This document shows positions 37,183 through 46,431 of a stretch of DNA of 64,000 bases, one piece after another. A program made the translations under genes and the position numbers. The stretch's first letter is position 1. Every line of letters starts with the position of its first letter. Where the stretch lies: positions 2,725,001 through 2,789,000 of the forward strand of contig NZ_CP006269.1 of the NCBI RefSeq assembly GCF_000737535.1, given 5' to 3'. The notes below the pieces were generated by a model, which worked only from the letters and a program-made list of their open reading frames with translations, was not told the DNA's origin and did not search any database. Source of the DNA: Synechococcus sp. KORDI-100 (GTDB lineage Bacteria; Cyanobacteriota; Cyanobacteriia; PCC-6307; Cyanobiaceae).

Positions 37183-38043
37183 TCAGTGGGGAAGCAGTCG
37201 TGACAGCACAAAAGCGATCGCGAAACCGGAGCCACCGAGGATGCTCACCATGTCATGGGTTTCCTCAAAGGCCTCCGGCACAACGGTTTGCAGCGTCATG
37301 GCCAGAACGCCACCTCCAGCCAGTGCAATCAGCGCTCCCTGCAAGATCGGGCCCGTGCCTTTCAGAAACACGAACGACAGCAGCGAGGTGAACGAACAGA
37401 TCAAGACCACCCCACCCCACATCAACAGGATTGTCTTGAGGCGCCAGCCAGAACGCTGAAGTCCGGCACCGCTGGCCAGGCCCTCAGGAATGTTGGTGAT
37501 CGCCACACTGATGATCACCGAAAGACTCACGATCCTGTTCTCCAACAGTGAGATGCCGATGCTTGCCGCCTCGGGAATGCCATCGATCAGAGCACCAATC
37601 ACCAAAGACATCCCGGCTGTTTGAGCGGAATCGTCAGCAGACTCCTGACGGAGTCCTCCGTGGGTGACAGAACACCGACGTTGCACGCCCCTGGATTGCA
37701 GCAGTCGATTGAACAGAACAAACAGGCAAAGACCGACAAAGAAGCCGAACAACGCTGGAACAAGTCCCGCCGTTTCATACGCCACTTCGAGCAGGTCATA
37801 GGACAGGAGCGAGATCAACAACCCTGCACTGAAGGCCAGCATCACCGCTGTGATGCGCTTGCTGGGATGGGTGAACGACCCGATCCAGGCCGAGATCAAC
37901 AACGAAGCCGTCGCCAGAAACGCCCAGCCAAACGCCTCATATGGCGTGCCTTGACCGACAGAAGCTGTCGGGGCAACAGCGAATAACCAAGAGAGATCCA
38001 AATGTGTGAATTCATAGATCCGCTCCTGCACAGGTAGCGACAA
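37183..38043 (-). CDS. ZIP-family-like metal transporter
   Basis: This is a ~286-residue membrane protein with eight or so hydrophobic segments. The ZIP-like TM4/TM5 motifs are LIDGIPEAASIGIS and AITNIPEGLASGAGL, so the IPE cores remain while the histidines of classical HN-x-PEG motifs are absent. Predicted role is divalent cation or related permease in the inner membrane; the substrate is unclear. No ATG lies in the plausible start zone. I favour TTG at 38043, preceded by GGAGG with a short spacer. A GTG at 38031 is possible, and the longer open frame to 38364 overlaps the divergent reductase gene and is not credible. Confidence 0.7.
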   Translation of the reverse strand: MSLPVQERIYEFTHLDLSWLFAVAPTASVGQGTPYEAFGWAFLATASLLISAWIGSFTHPSKRITAVMLAFSAGLLISLLSYDLLEVAYETAGLVPALFGFFVGLCLFVLFNRLLQSRGVQRRCSVTHGGLRQESADDSAQTAGMSLVIGALIDGIPEAASIGISLLENRIVSLSVIISVAITNIPEGLASGAGLQRSGWRLKTILLMWGGVVLICSFTSLLSFVFLKGTGPILQGALIALAGGGVLAMTLQTVVPEAFEETHDMVSILGGSGFAIAFVLSRLLPH

Positions 38044-38089
38044 ATCGCCTCCTTGAACTTCAGGATTGAGGCATGAAGCATGTGAACCG

Positions 38090-38614
38090 ATGAGCCAGGG
38101 AGGTCCCGATCTGCTCGCCATCGCTGCGAGCAACGGCGAGAACCTGAAACTCGCCCAGCAGTTCGTCGACGCCGCTGCCGCCCGCGACGCCGCCGCGGAG
38201 CTTCTTGATCTCACCCTGCTCGACCTTCCCGTCTTCACACCACGGACGAAGAAAGACATCCCCCCCAGCGGCCTGAGTGAACTGGAGCAACGTCTGTTCA
38301 GTGCTCCACGCTGGGTGATCTGCGCGCCGGAATACAACGGCTCGATCCCTCCTGTGCTCAGCAATGCGATCGCCTGGCTGTCCGTTCAAGGAGACGATTT
38401 CCGTGCCTTGTTCAATGGCCGACCCGTCGGCATCGCCAGCGTCTCCGGAGGCGGTGGCATGGAAGTGCTGCTCTCGATGCGCATTCAGCTCACACACCTT
38501 GGTGCACAGGTGGTGGGCCGACAGCTACAAAGCAACAAGTCCAAGCCGCCACGTCAGGAAAGCGTGGATGATCTCGTGGACCGCCTGCTGCAACTCCATC
38601 CGTTGATTCTGTGA
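38090..38614 (+). CDS. NADPH-dependent FMN reductase-family protein
   Basis: This is a 174-residue flavodoxin-like reductase. The FMN-phosphate loop is ASNGENLKLAQ near the N-terminus, and the flavin-binding segment APEYNGSIPPVLSNAIAWLS is family-typical (usual form PEYN-S-P-LKNAIDW). It reduces FMN or quinones with NAD(P)H; the physiological substrate is unknown. ATG start at 38090; the frame extends upstream by eight codons without a family match. Its stop overlaps the pirin start as GTGA, suggesting a redox/stress operon. Confidence 0.88.
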   Translation: MSQGGPDLLAIAASNGENLKLAQQFVDAAAARDAAAELLDLTLLDLPVFTPRTKKDIPPSGLSELEQRLFSAPRWVICAPEYNGSIPPVLSNAIAWLSVQGDDFRALFNGRPVGIASVSGGGGMEVLLSMRIQLTHLGAQVVGRQLQSNKSKPPRQESVDDLVDRLLQLHPLIL

Positions 38615-39321
38615 GATTTCGACCATCCGCCGAGCGATTTCACAGCCAGCTTGACTGGCTGGATTCATGGCACAGCTTTTCCTTTTCCTATCACTTCGAT
38701 CCTGGCTGGATAGGCTTTGGTCCGCTTCGCGTGATCAACGACGACACCGTTGCAGCCGGTCGAGGCTTCGGGATGCATCCCCACAAGGACATGGAAATCG
38801 TGACCGTGATGGTGCAAGGCCAGATCAATCACCGTGACTCGATGGGCCACAGCGAAGTGCTCAAAGCCGGGGAAGTCCAGAGGATGAGTGCCGGCACCGG
38901 CGTGGTGCACAGCGAAATGAATCTGGGTCAGGAGGCATGCCGTTTTTTACAGATCTGGATCGAACCGGATCAACGCGATCTCAAACCTGCCTATGAACAG
39001 AAACCGTTCAGCATCGGACGGGACTGGACAGCTCTTCTGGATCCATCGGGACGAGACGCGGCCATGGCCATCTCTCAGACCCTTTTCCTTTGGAGAGCCA
39101 AACCGAAGCCTGGCGACGACCTCTCAGTGCCGGATCAGGGCGGTTCGATGCTGTGGCTGCAGCTGATCGATGGCGCTCTCAGCTGGTCATCCCAGCAGGG
39201 AGAACCTGCAACCCTGGTGAAAGGAGATGGCGTGGGAGTGCATCGTGATGACCCACGCCTCCAGCGGCTGCAGGGGGCTGATTCCGGTGCTGACGTCCTG
39301 TTGTTCGCGATGAACGGTTAA
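38611..39321 (+). CDS. Pirin-family bicupin protein (YhhW-like)
   Basis: This is a 236-residue pirin. The N-terminal cupin carries the metal-binding motif GRGFGMHPHKDMEIVTVM and the second conserved box GVVHSEMN. The start RFRPSAERFHSQLDWLDSWH is typical of YhhW/pirin proteins. Some members have quercetin dioxygenase activity; the role in cyanobacteria is unknown. The GTG start at 38611 overlaps the stop of the FMN reductase gene (GTGA). The 230 bp after its stop hold no clear gene. Confidence 0.9.
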   Translation: MRFRPSAERFHSQLDWLDSWHSFSFSYHFDPGWIGFGPLRVINDDTVAAGRGFGMHPHKDMEIVTVMVQGQINHRDSMGHSEVLKAGEVQRMSAGTGVVHSEMNLGQEACRFLQIWIEPDQRDLKPAYEQKPFSIGRDWTALLDPSGRDAAMAISQTLFLWRAKPKPGDDLSVPDQGGSMLWLQLIDGALSWSSQQGEPATLVKGDGVGVHRDDPRLQRLQGADSGADVLLFAMNG

Positions 39322-39564
39322 CACCACATGTGGGGAAGCGAGCATGGGGGACCGCAGGGATGGAGACCGTGCTGGGTGCCCGTCCCGCCACATCCACTGC
39401 AGGACCAGCACAGCGATTTTGAGGGTCTCCATGACAAATGATGATCTACTGCAGTCGCGTTCGGATGATCCCAAAGACATTCGGTGCAACACGCAAACAC
39501 CACATCTTGTGCCCTGAAATAACGGAGTCATTGATCAACGATCCCCTGAGCGATGGGATTTCTG

Positions 39565-39759
39565 ATGAACCGTCAGACCGTGGTGCGCTATCGCGGTTTT
39601 CTGCTGTTGCCTCAAAACAATCAGAGCTGGTTGGTGCGCCCTGAGCGAAGCCCGATGCGTCTGTTGCCGTTTCGGACACCCACCTGCTCGCTGGCGGATG
39701 TCAAAGCCCTTCTCGACTGGAGGCTGTCGCAGGAAGAGACGGAAATCAAGGCAGCCTGA
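39565..39759 (+). CDS. Small protein of unknown function
   Basis: A 64-residue open frame (ATG 39565; an ATG at 39553 would add four residues) reads VVRYRGFLLLPQNNQSWLVR then a basic middle and the C-terminal ADVKALLDWRLSQEE. The composition is protein-like, with an apparent beta-hairpin followed by a helix. I do not recognise a named family. It is convergent with another small gene whose stop lies only a few bases away, which supports both being real. Confidence 0.6.
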   Translation: MNRQTVVRYRGFLLLPQNNQSWLVRPERSPMRLLPFRTPTCSLADVKALLDWRLSQEETEIKAA

Positions 39760-39762
39760 CGA

Positions 39763-39996
39763 TCAGGCTGCTGCCGGTGGTGGGGTCGGGTGATCGATGG
39801 GCTGGAGAGGAATGACCAGGGTTGCCCAGTGTTCCGGGCGAGCGGGACGCTCACGGCGGGCCTGACGCACACCGAACGGAACTCTCACAACGTTGGTGCC
39901 ATCAATCGGCAGAGTGTGTCCTCGACGCAGAGCTGACTCCAGGCCATCCGGCAATTCCGGAAGTGTTGGCTGTGGAGTGTTGCTTATCCGATCCAT
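39763..39996 (-). CDS. Small protein of unknown function
   Basis: A 77-residue open frame with an ATG start at 39996 contains TLPELPDGLESALRRGHTLP and NVVRVPFGVRQARRERPARP, ending in a proline/alanine tail. Codon use matches the GC-rich neighbours. No domain is recognised. It converges on the small gene at 39565-39759 with a 3-bp gap. The 168 bp between its start and the end of gcvP are AT-richer and probably hold its promoter. Confidence 0.55.
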   Translation of the reverse strand: MDRISNTPQPTLPELPDGLESALRRGHTLPIDGTNVVRVPFGVRQARRERPARPEHWATLVIPLQPIDHPTPPPAAA

Positions 39997-40164
39997 GGTG
40001 TCCCCCGACAGACGAATCAGTTGACGAACAGTTTGCGCTCAAAAGGCCTCAACCCTGTTCGAATCAAACGAAGTTTTCGCTTTTCGGTGAAAATTTACCG
40101 CGGCTTTGCCCTAAACACCAGTACGCAGTCCAATTCAGGCTTCTGCGGTTGAAGCAGCTGCTCT

Positions 40165-43089
40165 TCAAGCAGCTGTCGCCATCTCCTCCACCGAAGGACA
40201 CGTGCACACCAGATTGCGATCGCCAAACGCGTTATCGATCCGAGCCACAGCAGGCCAAACCTTGAGCTGGTCCTGACCTTGCATCGGAAACGCCGCCTGC
40301 CTGCGGCTGTAGGGACGATCCCACTGGTCAGACAGCACCGACGCCATCGTGTGAGGAGCCTGCTTGAGAGGGTTGTTGATCGGATCCATGGCACCGGCTT
40401 CGATCGCACGAACCTCCTCCCTGATGGCGAGCATTGCGTCGCAGAAACGATCGAGCTCCACCAGGCTCTCGCTTTCAGTTGGTTCCACCATCACTGTGCC
40501 CGCCACTGGCCAACTGACGGTGGGGGCATGGAATCCGTAATCCATCAGACGCTTGGCGATGTCATCCACGTCAATGGATGCACTGCGTTTGAGAGGGCGC
40601 AGGTCAAGGATGCATTCGTGGGCAACGCGACCGGTGGAACCGCGGAACAGCACCGGGTAGTGGGCATCGAGACGATCGGCCAGATAATTAGCCGAGAGAA
40701 GCGCCACGGCACTGGCCTGACGCAGAGCTGAAGCCCCCATCATGCGCAGATACATCCAACTGATCGGAAGAATTCCAGCACTCCCCAGGGCTGCTGCGGA
40801 CACAGGGCCGATTGCAGAGCTGGATGGCGCTGCCGCCAGGGGGTGACCAGGCAGGAATGGGGCGAGGTGAGCCGCCACACCGATCGGACCGACGCCAGGG
40901 CCTCCACCGCCATGGGGAATGCAGAAGGTCTTGTGCAGATTGAGATGACAGACATCCGCTCCATAGGCGCCAGGTCGACAAAGGCCTACCTGAGCATTGA
41001 GGTTGGCGCCATCGAGATACACCTGACCTCCGTTGGCATGGATCAGCTCGCAGATGCCGCGAATGCCCGGTTCAAACACACCATGGGTGGAGGGGTAGGT
41101 GACCATGAGTGCAGCCAGTCGGTCGGCGTGTTCGGCCACCCGGGCGGCGAGATCCTGCTGATCAATGTTGCCGTCCGCATCGCAAGCCACTGGAACAACC
41201 CGAAACCCAGCCATCACGGCGCTGGCTGGGTTGGTGCCATGGGCACTCGTGGGAATCAGGCAAACATCCCGGTTCGTATCCCCTCGGGACAGGTGCCAGG
41301 CCCGAATCACCAGAAGTCCCGCATATTCACCCTGGGATCCGGCATTCGGCTGAAGGGAAACAGCGGCGAACCCGGTCAGTGCCGACAACCACTCTTCAAG
41401 ATCTGCGGCAAGCCGCTGATAACCCTTGACCTGATCGGCAGGAGCGAATGGATGCAAGGAGGCGAATTGCGGCCAGCTGACCGGAAGCAGCTCCGAGGCA
41501 GCATTCAGCTTCATGGTGCAACTGCCCAGGGGGATCATCCCGTGAACTAGCGATAGATCCTTGCTGACAAGACGCTGGATGTAGCGCATCAGCTCGGTTT
41601 CGCTGCGATAGCGATGGAACGCCTCCTGCCTGAGCCAGGGCAAGATCCGCTGGGGAACGCCGCTCAGATCACCGGTGACCGAAGCAACAGGGGACGGTGC
41701 TGGCTTCTCCACAGCCGACGCCAGGGCAGCGATCAGCTCTGAGATTTCAGCGTCCGTACTGCACTCATCGAGGGCGATTCCGAATCCGGTGGCCTGATCC
41801 GCCTCAACGCCATGGGGCAGAACCTGCAGGTTGAAACCAGCAGCCCTGGTCGCCTGATGGATCAGCGAGGCCTGGGGAGAGCTGACGACGATGCTGTCAA
41901 AGCGATCGATCGCGGCGAGGGAGAACCCAAGCGAGATGAGGGCTGCCTCAAGACGCTGCCGCAAGCTCACGATCCGACGAGCGATCGCCGTGAGACCTTC
42001 CGGTCCGTGATGGACCGCATAGAACGAGGCCATCACAGCCAGCAACACCTGAGCCGTGCAGATGTTGCTGGTGGCCTTGTCGCGCCGGATGTGTTGCTCA
42101 CGGGTCTGCAGGGCCAGGCGCAGGGCCGGGCTGCCCTCAGCATCGCGGGACTGACCGACCAGTCGACCGGGAATCTGGCGCTTGTACGCCTCGCGTGTGG
42201 CGAAAAATGCCGCATGCGGTCCGCCGAAACCCATGGGTACGCCAAAACGCTGGGCACTTCCGACAGCGATATCAGCACCCATGGATCCCACCGGTGCCAT
42301 CAGTGTCTGGGCAAGTGGATCAATCGCCACAGTCACTAATGCCCCGACAGCGTGACTGCGCTCGATCAGATCAGTGGGATCCCAGATTCGTCCATCAGCG
42401 CCAGGAAGCTGCAGCAGAACGCCAAACACGCTCTCATCGATGCTGACGTCGTCCGGATTCACCTGCTCGAGCTGAATTCCCAGGGGCTCAGCACGGGTCA
42501 GCAGAACCGCCAAGGTTTGGGGCAGAACCGCCGAATCGACGAGATAACGCGAAGCATTTGTTCTCCTCGTGACTCCATGGCTGAGTGCCATGGCCTCCGC
42601 AGCCGCCGTGGCCTCATCAAGGAGGGACGCATTGGCGATGGGCAACCCGGTGAGTTCACTGATCAGGGTCTGGAAATTGAGGAGAGCTTCCAGACGACCC
42701 TGGGCAATTTCCGCCTGATAAGGGGTGTAGGCGGTGTACCAGGCTGGGTTTTCGAACACGTGCCTCTGAATCAGCGCCGGCGTTGCTGTGCGGTGGTAGC
42801 CAAGGCCGATCAGTGACCGAACGATGTGATTGTCTGCGGCAATGCCTTTGAGATCTGCAAGGGCAGACGCTTCATCACATCCCTCAGGCAATTCAGCTGT
42901 TGGTGCGTCGGCGTCGAGAATGTCCTCTGGAACGACATCCGCGATAAAGGCATCTAGATCCCTGTAACCGAGCTGGGAGAGCATCTGCAGCTGGTCCTCC
43001 TCGCTAGGGCCGAGATGGCGCTGCAGGAATGGCGAGGTCAAAGCGGCCGAAGACGTAGTGCGGCGATCGTAAAGAAAGGTCACCAGCAA
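40165..43089 (-). CDS. gcvP: Glycine dehydrogenase (decarboxylating), P-protein of the glycine cleavage system
   Basis: This ~974-residue homodimeric P-protein decarboxylates glycine and transfers the aminomethyl group to lipoyl-GcvH, a main step of cyanobacterial photorespiration. The N-terminal [13 protein letters not shown] and the C-terminal PLP site [21 protein letters not shown] (lysine in HKTF) are diagnostic, and [16 protein letters not shown] sequence is present as [15 protein letters not shown]. No ATG is near the start: TTG at 43089, GTG at 43083 or TTG at 43041 are possible. It follows gcvH by only a few bases, in an operon with a PLP lyase gene. gcvT is not in the window. Confidence 0.95.
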   Translation of the reverse strand: MLVTFLYDRRTTSSAALTSPFLQRHLGPSEEDQLQMLSQLGYRDLDAFIADVVPEDILDADAPTAELPEGCDEASALADLKGIAADNHIVRSLIGLGYHRTATPALIQRHVFENPAWYTAYTPYQAEIAQGRLEALLNFQTLISELTGLPIANASLLDEATAAAEAMALSHGVTRRTNASRYLVDSAVLPQTLAVLLTRAEPLGIQLEQVNPDDVSIDESVFGVLLQLPGADGRIWDPTDLIERSHAVGALVTVAIDPLAQTLMAPVGSMGADIAVGSAQRFGVPMGFGGPHAAFFATREAYKRQIPGRLVGQSRDAEGSPALRLALQTREQHIRRDKATSNICTAQVLLAVMASFYAVHHGPEGLTAIARRIVSLRQRLEAALISLGFSLAAIDRFDSIVVSSPQASLIHQATRAAGFNLQVLPHGVEADQATGFGIALDECSTDAEISELIAALASAVEKPAPSPVASVTGDLSGVPQRILPWLRQEAFHRYRSETELMRYIQRLVSKDLSLVHGMIPLGSCTMKLNAASELLPVSWPQFASLHPFAPADQVKGYQRLAADLEEWLSALTGFAAVSLQPNAGSQGEYAGLLVIRAWHLSRGDTNRDVCLIPTSAHGTNPASAVMAGFRVVPVACDADGNIDQQDLAARVAEHADRLAALMVTYPSTHGVFEPGIRGICELIHANGGQVYLDGANLNAQVGLCRPGAYGADVCHLNLHKTFCIPHGGGGPGVGPIGVAAHLAPFLPGHPLAAAPSSSAIGPVSAAALGSAGILPISWMYLRMMGASALRQASAVALLSANYLADRLDAHYPVLFRGSTGRVAHECILDLRPLKRSASIDVDDIAKRLMDYGFHAPTVSWPVAGTVMVEPTESESLVELDRFCDAMLAIREEVRAIEAGAMDPINNPLKQAPHTMASVLSDQWDRPYSRRQAAFPMQGQDQLKVWPAVARIDNAFGDRNLVCTCPSVEEMATAA

Positions 43090-43095
43090 CCGGTG

Positions 43096-43485
43096 TCAGC
43101 TGGCATTCACCTTCGCACCATATTCAGCTGAATTGAGCAGCGTTTCGAGCTGGGCTGCATCTTTGGGACGCACCAGAAGAAGCCAGCCTTCGCCGTGGGG
43201 ATCGTTCTGCAGTTCTTCAGGGCTGTCGAGCACTGAGTCATTGCGCTCCACCACCTCACCATCAAGCGGTGCATACATGTCCTCGACAGCCTTGACGGAT
43301 TCGACCGAGCCGAAGCTGTCACCTTTGCTGAGCTCTGAACCCACCTCTGGAAGGTCAACAAACACGATGTCTCCGAGCTGGTCCACTGCGAAAGCACTGA
43401 TCCCGACCCGAACCAGTTCACCGTCGGCATGGGCGAACTCGTGACTGTCGGCGAAACGGAAGGAAGCGGGAAACTCAAACGCCAT
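43096..43485 (-). CDS. gcvH: Glycine cleavage system H protein
   Basis: This 129-residue lipoyl carrier matches normal GcvH length. The lipoylated lysine is K65 in SVESVKAVEDMYAP. It shuttles the aminomethyl group between GcvP, GcvT and GcvL. I took the ATG at 43485; the same frame is open to 43743 but that part is antisense to, or within, the upstream gene and is not GcvH-like. The start lies 11 bp inside the end of the upstream PLP lyase gene, so translation is likely coupled. gcvP begins six bases after the gcvH stop. Confidence 0.96.
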   Translation of the reverse strand: MAFEFPASFRFADSHEFAHADGELVRVGISAFAVDQLGDIVFVDLPEVGSELSKGDSFGSVESVKAVEDMYAPLDGEVVERNDSVLDSPEELQNDPHGEGWLLLVRPKDAAQLETLLNSAEYGAKVNAS

Positions 43486-44839
43486 CGGCTGGCTGTTGTG
43501 GTGTTGTTCCAGTCTGCGGGAGATCGATCCGACCTGCCGCATCGAGCGCTGCAAGCGCCTCCGTGAGCGCCAGTTGAACGTGGGACCGGTGCGTTCCTCC
43601 CTGCACATAGAGATTGAATGGCTCACGCAGGGGGGCATCAGCGGACAGCTCACTGGTCGACCCGTCAATGAACGTGCCGCCGGCCATGACCAGTTCACTG
43701 TCGTATCCGGGCATCGCTGCGGGCACCGGATCGAGATACGCACCCACCGGTGAACAGGCCTGCAGGGCTCGGCAAACCAGCGTCAGGCTCTCGGAGGAGC
43801 CCAATCGCACAGCCTGGATCAGATCACTGCGGTAGTGGCCCGGACGGGGATTCACGGCAAAACCCAGCCGTTCGAAAACACCTGCGACAAGGTCAGCCCC
43901 GATCAAGGCCTCAGCCACCATTTGCGGAGCCAAAAACAGTCCCTGCAGCACCAACCGCTGCAGGTCGAACCCAATTCCTCCTTCGCTGCCGATGCCTGGA
44001 GCCGTGAGCCGACAGCAGGCCTGCTCCACCAGCTCGGCACGGCCAGCGACGTAACCACCTGTGGGGGCGATGGTGCCTCCAAGGTTTTTGATCAGGGACC
44101 CTGCGATCAGATCCGCACCCACATGAGGCGGCTCCATCTCCTCCACCAGTTCGCCGTAGCAGTTGTCGACAAAACAAACGCACTCCGGCTGTCGTTCATG
44201 AATGAGCTCACAGAGTCGCCCGATCTCGGCAACAGTCAGCGACGGACGCCAGCTGTAGCCACAACTGCGTTGGATCAGAACCATTCGCAAAGGTGCCTCC
44301 AGGGCAGCCTCCAGGGCGGATTGATCGACGGCACCCGAAGCAGTCAGGGGGAGTTCGCTGTAACGGATACCAAAATCAGCAAGGGACCCCTGCTGCTGTC
44401 CACGCAGTCCAATGACCTCCTCCAGGGTGTCGTAAGGCCGTCCTGTGATCGACAACAGATGATCTCCAGGCCGCAGCACGCCGAACAGAGCCGCGGCGAT
44501 CGCATGTGTTCCGCTGACGAACTGGAGGCGAACCGCTGCTGCTTCAGCGCCCAGCACCCTGGCAAACACACGGTCCACCAGCTCGCGACCCTGATCCCCA
44601 TGGCCGTAACCGGTCAGCGATGCAAAGTGCTGGGTGCCGAGCCGCTCAGCAGCGAAGGCGTTCAGGACCCGCTGCAGCCGCGGTTCCACACCCACCGTGC
44701 GCTGCCTGGCGATCGCGTCTTGGTCGGCAACCACCTGGTCAACCAAACGTCTCGCCCGTTCGCGAGAGGTGGACTTGGCGTCACCACGGGGCACTGGCTG
44801 AATCCGAGTGTCAGCACTGCAGCATGAACTCCCGACCAC
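43475..44839 (-). CDS. PLP-dependent methionine gamma-lyase-like protein (aluminium-resistance family)
   Basis: This is a 454-residue fold-type I PLP protein of the family annotated as methionine gamma-lyase-related or aluminium-resistance protein. The PLP lysine is in ADLIAGSLIKNLGGTIAPTG. SLTGYGHGDQGRELVDRVFA, FVSGTHAIAAALFGVLRPG and CVCFVDNCYGELVEE are family stretches. The physiological reaction in cyanobacteria is not established. GTG start at 44839, divergent from the desaturase. Its 3' end overlaps gcvH by 11 bp, which ties it to glycine cleavage and raises the possibility of a role in one-carbon, sulphur or serine/cysteine metabolism. Confidence 0.85.
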   Translation of the reverse strand: MVGSSCCSADTRIQPVPRGDAKSTSRERARRLVDQVVADQDAIARQRTVGVEPRLQRVLNAFAAERLGTQHFASLTGYGHGDQGRELVDRVFARVLGAEAAAVRLQFVSGTHAIAAALFGVLRPGDHLLSITGRPYDTLEEVIGLRGQQQGSLADFGIRYSELPLTASGAVDQSALEAALEAPLRMVLIQRSCGYSWRPSLTVAEIGRLCELIHERQPECVCFVDNCYGELVEEMEPPHVGADLIAGSLIKNLGGTIAPTGGYVAGRAELVEQACCRLTAPGIGSEGGIGFDLQRLVLQGLFLAPQMVAEALIGADLVAGVFERLGFAVNPRPGHYRSDLIQAVRLGSSESLTLVCRALQACSPVGAYLDPVPAAMPGYDSELVMAGGTFIDGSTSELSADAPLREPFNLYVQGGTHRSHVQLALTEALAALDAAGRIDLPQTGTTPQQPADGV

Positions 44840-44937
44840 GAACAGGATCGGTAATTCCTTTAGATTTCCGTCACTAACGGCACCATCCGCTCCCGATCTA
44901 TTGCTTGAGCGGCGTTGTCACCCCCGGAGTTTTCCTG

Positions 44938-45849
44938 TTGGTATCCACGCAATCAGCTGACACCCGCGCGGTTCGGCAATGGGCAGCGGTGAGGGCTCCT
45001 CGAAGCCCCCTGCCGTCCCGACAACGTCGGTTCAAAACCGGCACAACTGGGTTCATGCTTGCCATGCATGTTCTGGCAACGGTGGCACTGCTGCCGCGGT
45101 TCTGGAGCTGGCAGGGGCTCGCTGCCTTTGGAATTCTTTACTGGGTCACGGTCTTGGGCGTGACCCTCGGTCTGCACCGTTTGGTGGCACACCGCAGCCT
45201 GGTGGTCCCGGTTTGGGTCGAGCGAATCCTTGTGATCATGGGCACTCTCGCCTGCCAGAGCGGGCCCATTGAGTGGGTGGGATTGCATCGCCACCACCAC
45301 CGCTTCTCCGATCAGCCAAGCGACCATCACGATGCCGGCCGGGGGTTGTGGTGGAGTCACAGCGAATGGATGCTCCATGACATTCCCGCCTTGAGGGAGC
45401 TCGATCGTTATGCGGGCGATCTCCTGGCTGACCCGTTCTACCGCTGGCTTGACCGCTGGTTCCTCCTGCTGCAGATCCCCCTGGGACTCGGGCTCTACTG
45501 GATCGGTGAGGCGGCTCAGGTGCACGGGGGAGGTTTAGGTCTTGTGCTGTGGGCCATTCCTCTCAGGCTCGTTGTCGTCTACCACGTCACCTGGCTGGTC
45601 AATTCCGCCACCCATGCCTTCGGTTATCGAAACTTCGACTGCCCAGACCTATCCCGCAATTGCTGGTGGGTCGCCATCCTTTCCTTCGGAGAGGGCTGGC
45701 ACAACAACCACCACGCCCATCCAGCCAGTGCTCGTCACGGCCTCCGCTGGTTCGAATTCGATCTCACCTGGCAGCATGTGCGGCTGCTGCGCCGCTTCGG
45801 TCTGGCAAGTCGGGTCCGCACCGCCCGCTATGTCCACGGTGCCACCTGA
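44938..45849 (+). CDS. desC: Acyl-lipid/acyl-CoA delta-9-type fatty acid desaturase
   Basis: This ~303-residue integral membrane desaturase has all three histidine boxes: HRLVAHR, HRHHHR and HNNHH (in EGWHNNHHAHP), which bind the diiron centre. It introduces a double bond, probably at delta-9, into membrane-lipid acyl chains. Hydrophobic segments flank the boxes in the usual arrangement. I prefer the TTG at 44938, which has GGAG eight bases upstream. TTG at 44905 would add 11 residues without ribosome-site support. The ~98-bp gap to the divergent PLP lyase gene holds both promoters. Confidence 0.9.
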   Translation: MVSTQSADTRAVRQWAAVRAPRSPLPSRQRRFKTGTTGFMLAMHVLATVALLPRFWSWQGLAAFGILYWVTVLGVTLGLHRLVAHRSLVVPVWVERILVIMGTLACQSGPIEWVGLHRHHHRFSDQPSDHHDAGRGLWWSHSEWMLHDIPALRELDRYAGDLLADPFYRWLDRWFLLLQIPLGLGLYWIGEAAQVHGGGLGLVLWAIPLRLVVVYHVTWLVNSATHAFGYRNFDCPDLSRNCWWVAILSFGEGWHNNHHAHPASARHGLRWFEFDLTWQHVRLLRRFGLASRVRTARYVHGAT

Positions 45850-45911
45850 GCTGACGGCTACCAAGTCGTAGGCTGATTGACCTCAGTGAAATCGTCGACC
45901 CAACCCGTCCC

Positions 45912-46370
45912 ATGCCCAAGCGTGTACAAGTCGTTCTGAATGAAGACATCCTCAGCCTCGGCAGGGACGGTGATTTGGTTGATGTTGCTCCTGGCTACGC
46001 CCGCAATTTCCTCCTGCCCTTCGGCAAAGCGGTGCCGGTAACACCGGCCGTGATGAAGCAGGTGGAGCACCGCCGGGCCAAGGAAGCCGAACGCCAGGCA
46101 GCTCTGAAGCAGCAGGCCTTGGATTTCCAGACCGCTCTGAACACCATTGGTCGGTTCACCGTCAAGAAGCAGACCGGTGAAGACAATGTTTTGTTTGGCA
46201 CTGTGACCAACGGCGATGTGGCCGAAGCCATCGAAGAAGCCACCAAGAAGGAGATCGATCGCCGCGACATCGTGGTGCCTGAGATCCACCGCACCGGCAA
46301 ATACTCCGTGACGGTGAAACTGCACAGCGAGGTCACCGCTGAGATCAACCTGGAAGTGGTCAGCTACTGA
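45912..46370 (+). CDS. rplI: 50S ribosomal protein L9
   Basis: This is a 152-residue bL9. The N-terminal domain ([40 protein letters not shown]) binds 23S rRNA; a long connecting helix and a C-terminal domain ([20 protein letters not shown]) follow. It is full length. dnaB follows in the same direction after ~60 bp, a gene order seen in many bacteria. Confidence 0.98.
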   Translation: MPKRVQVVLNEDILSLGRDGDLVDVAPGYARNFLLPFGKAVPVTPAVMKQVEHRRAKEAERQAALKQQALDFQTALNTIGRFTVKKQTGEDNVLFGTVTNGDVAEAIEEATKKEIDRRDIVVPEIHRTGKYSVTVKLHSEVTAEINLEVVSY

Positions 46371-46431
46371 TCGCTAGCGAAACGGCTCGGACGAGCCAGA
46401 GTGAGAGACCTGTCTTGAGCGCCCTGCCGCC

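Noticed and set aside
40154..40178. Inverted repeat (CAGCTGCT / AGCAGCTG) at the gcvP stop as a terminator
   Set aside because: The hairpin lies partly inside the coding end and has no T-run after it in the direction of transcription.
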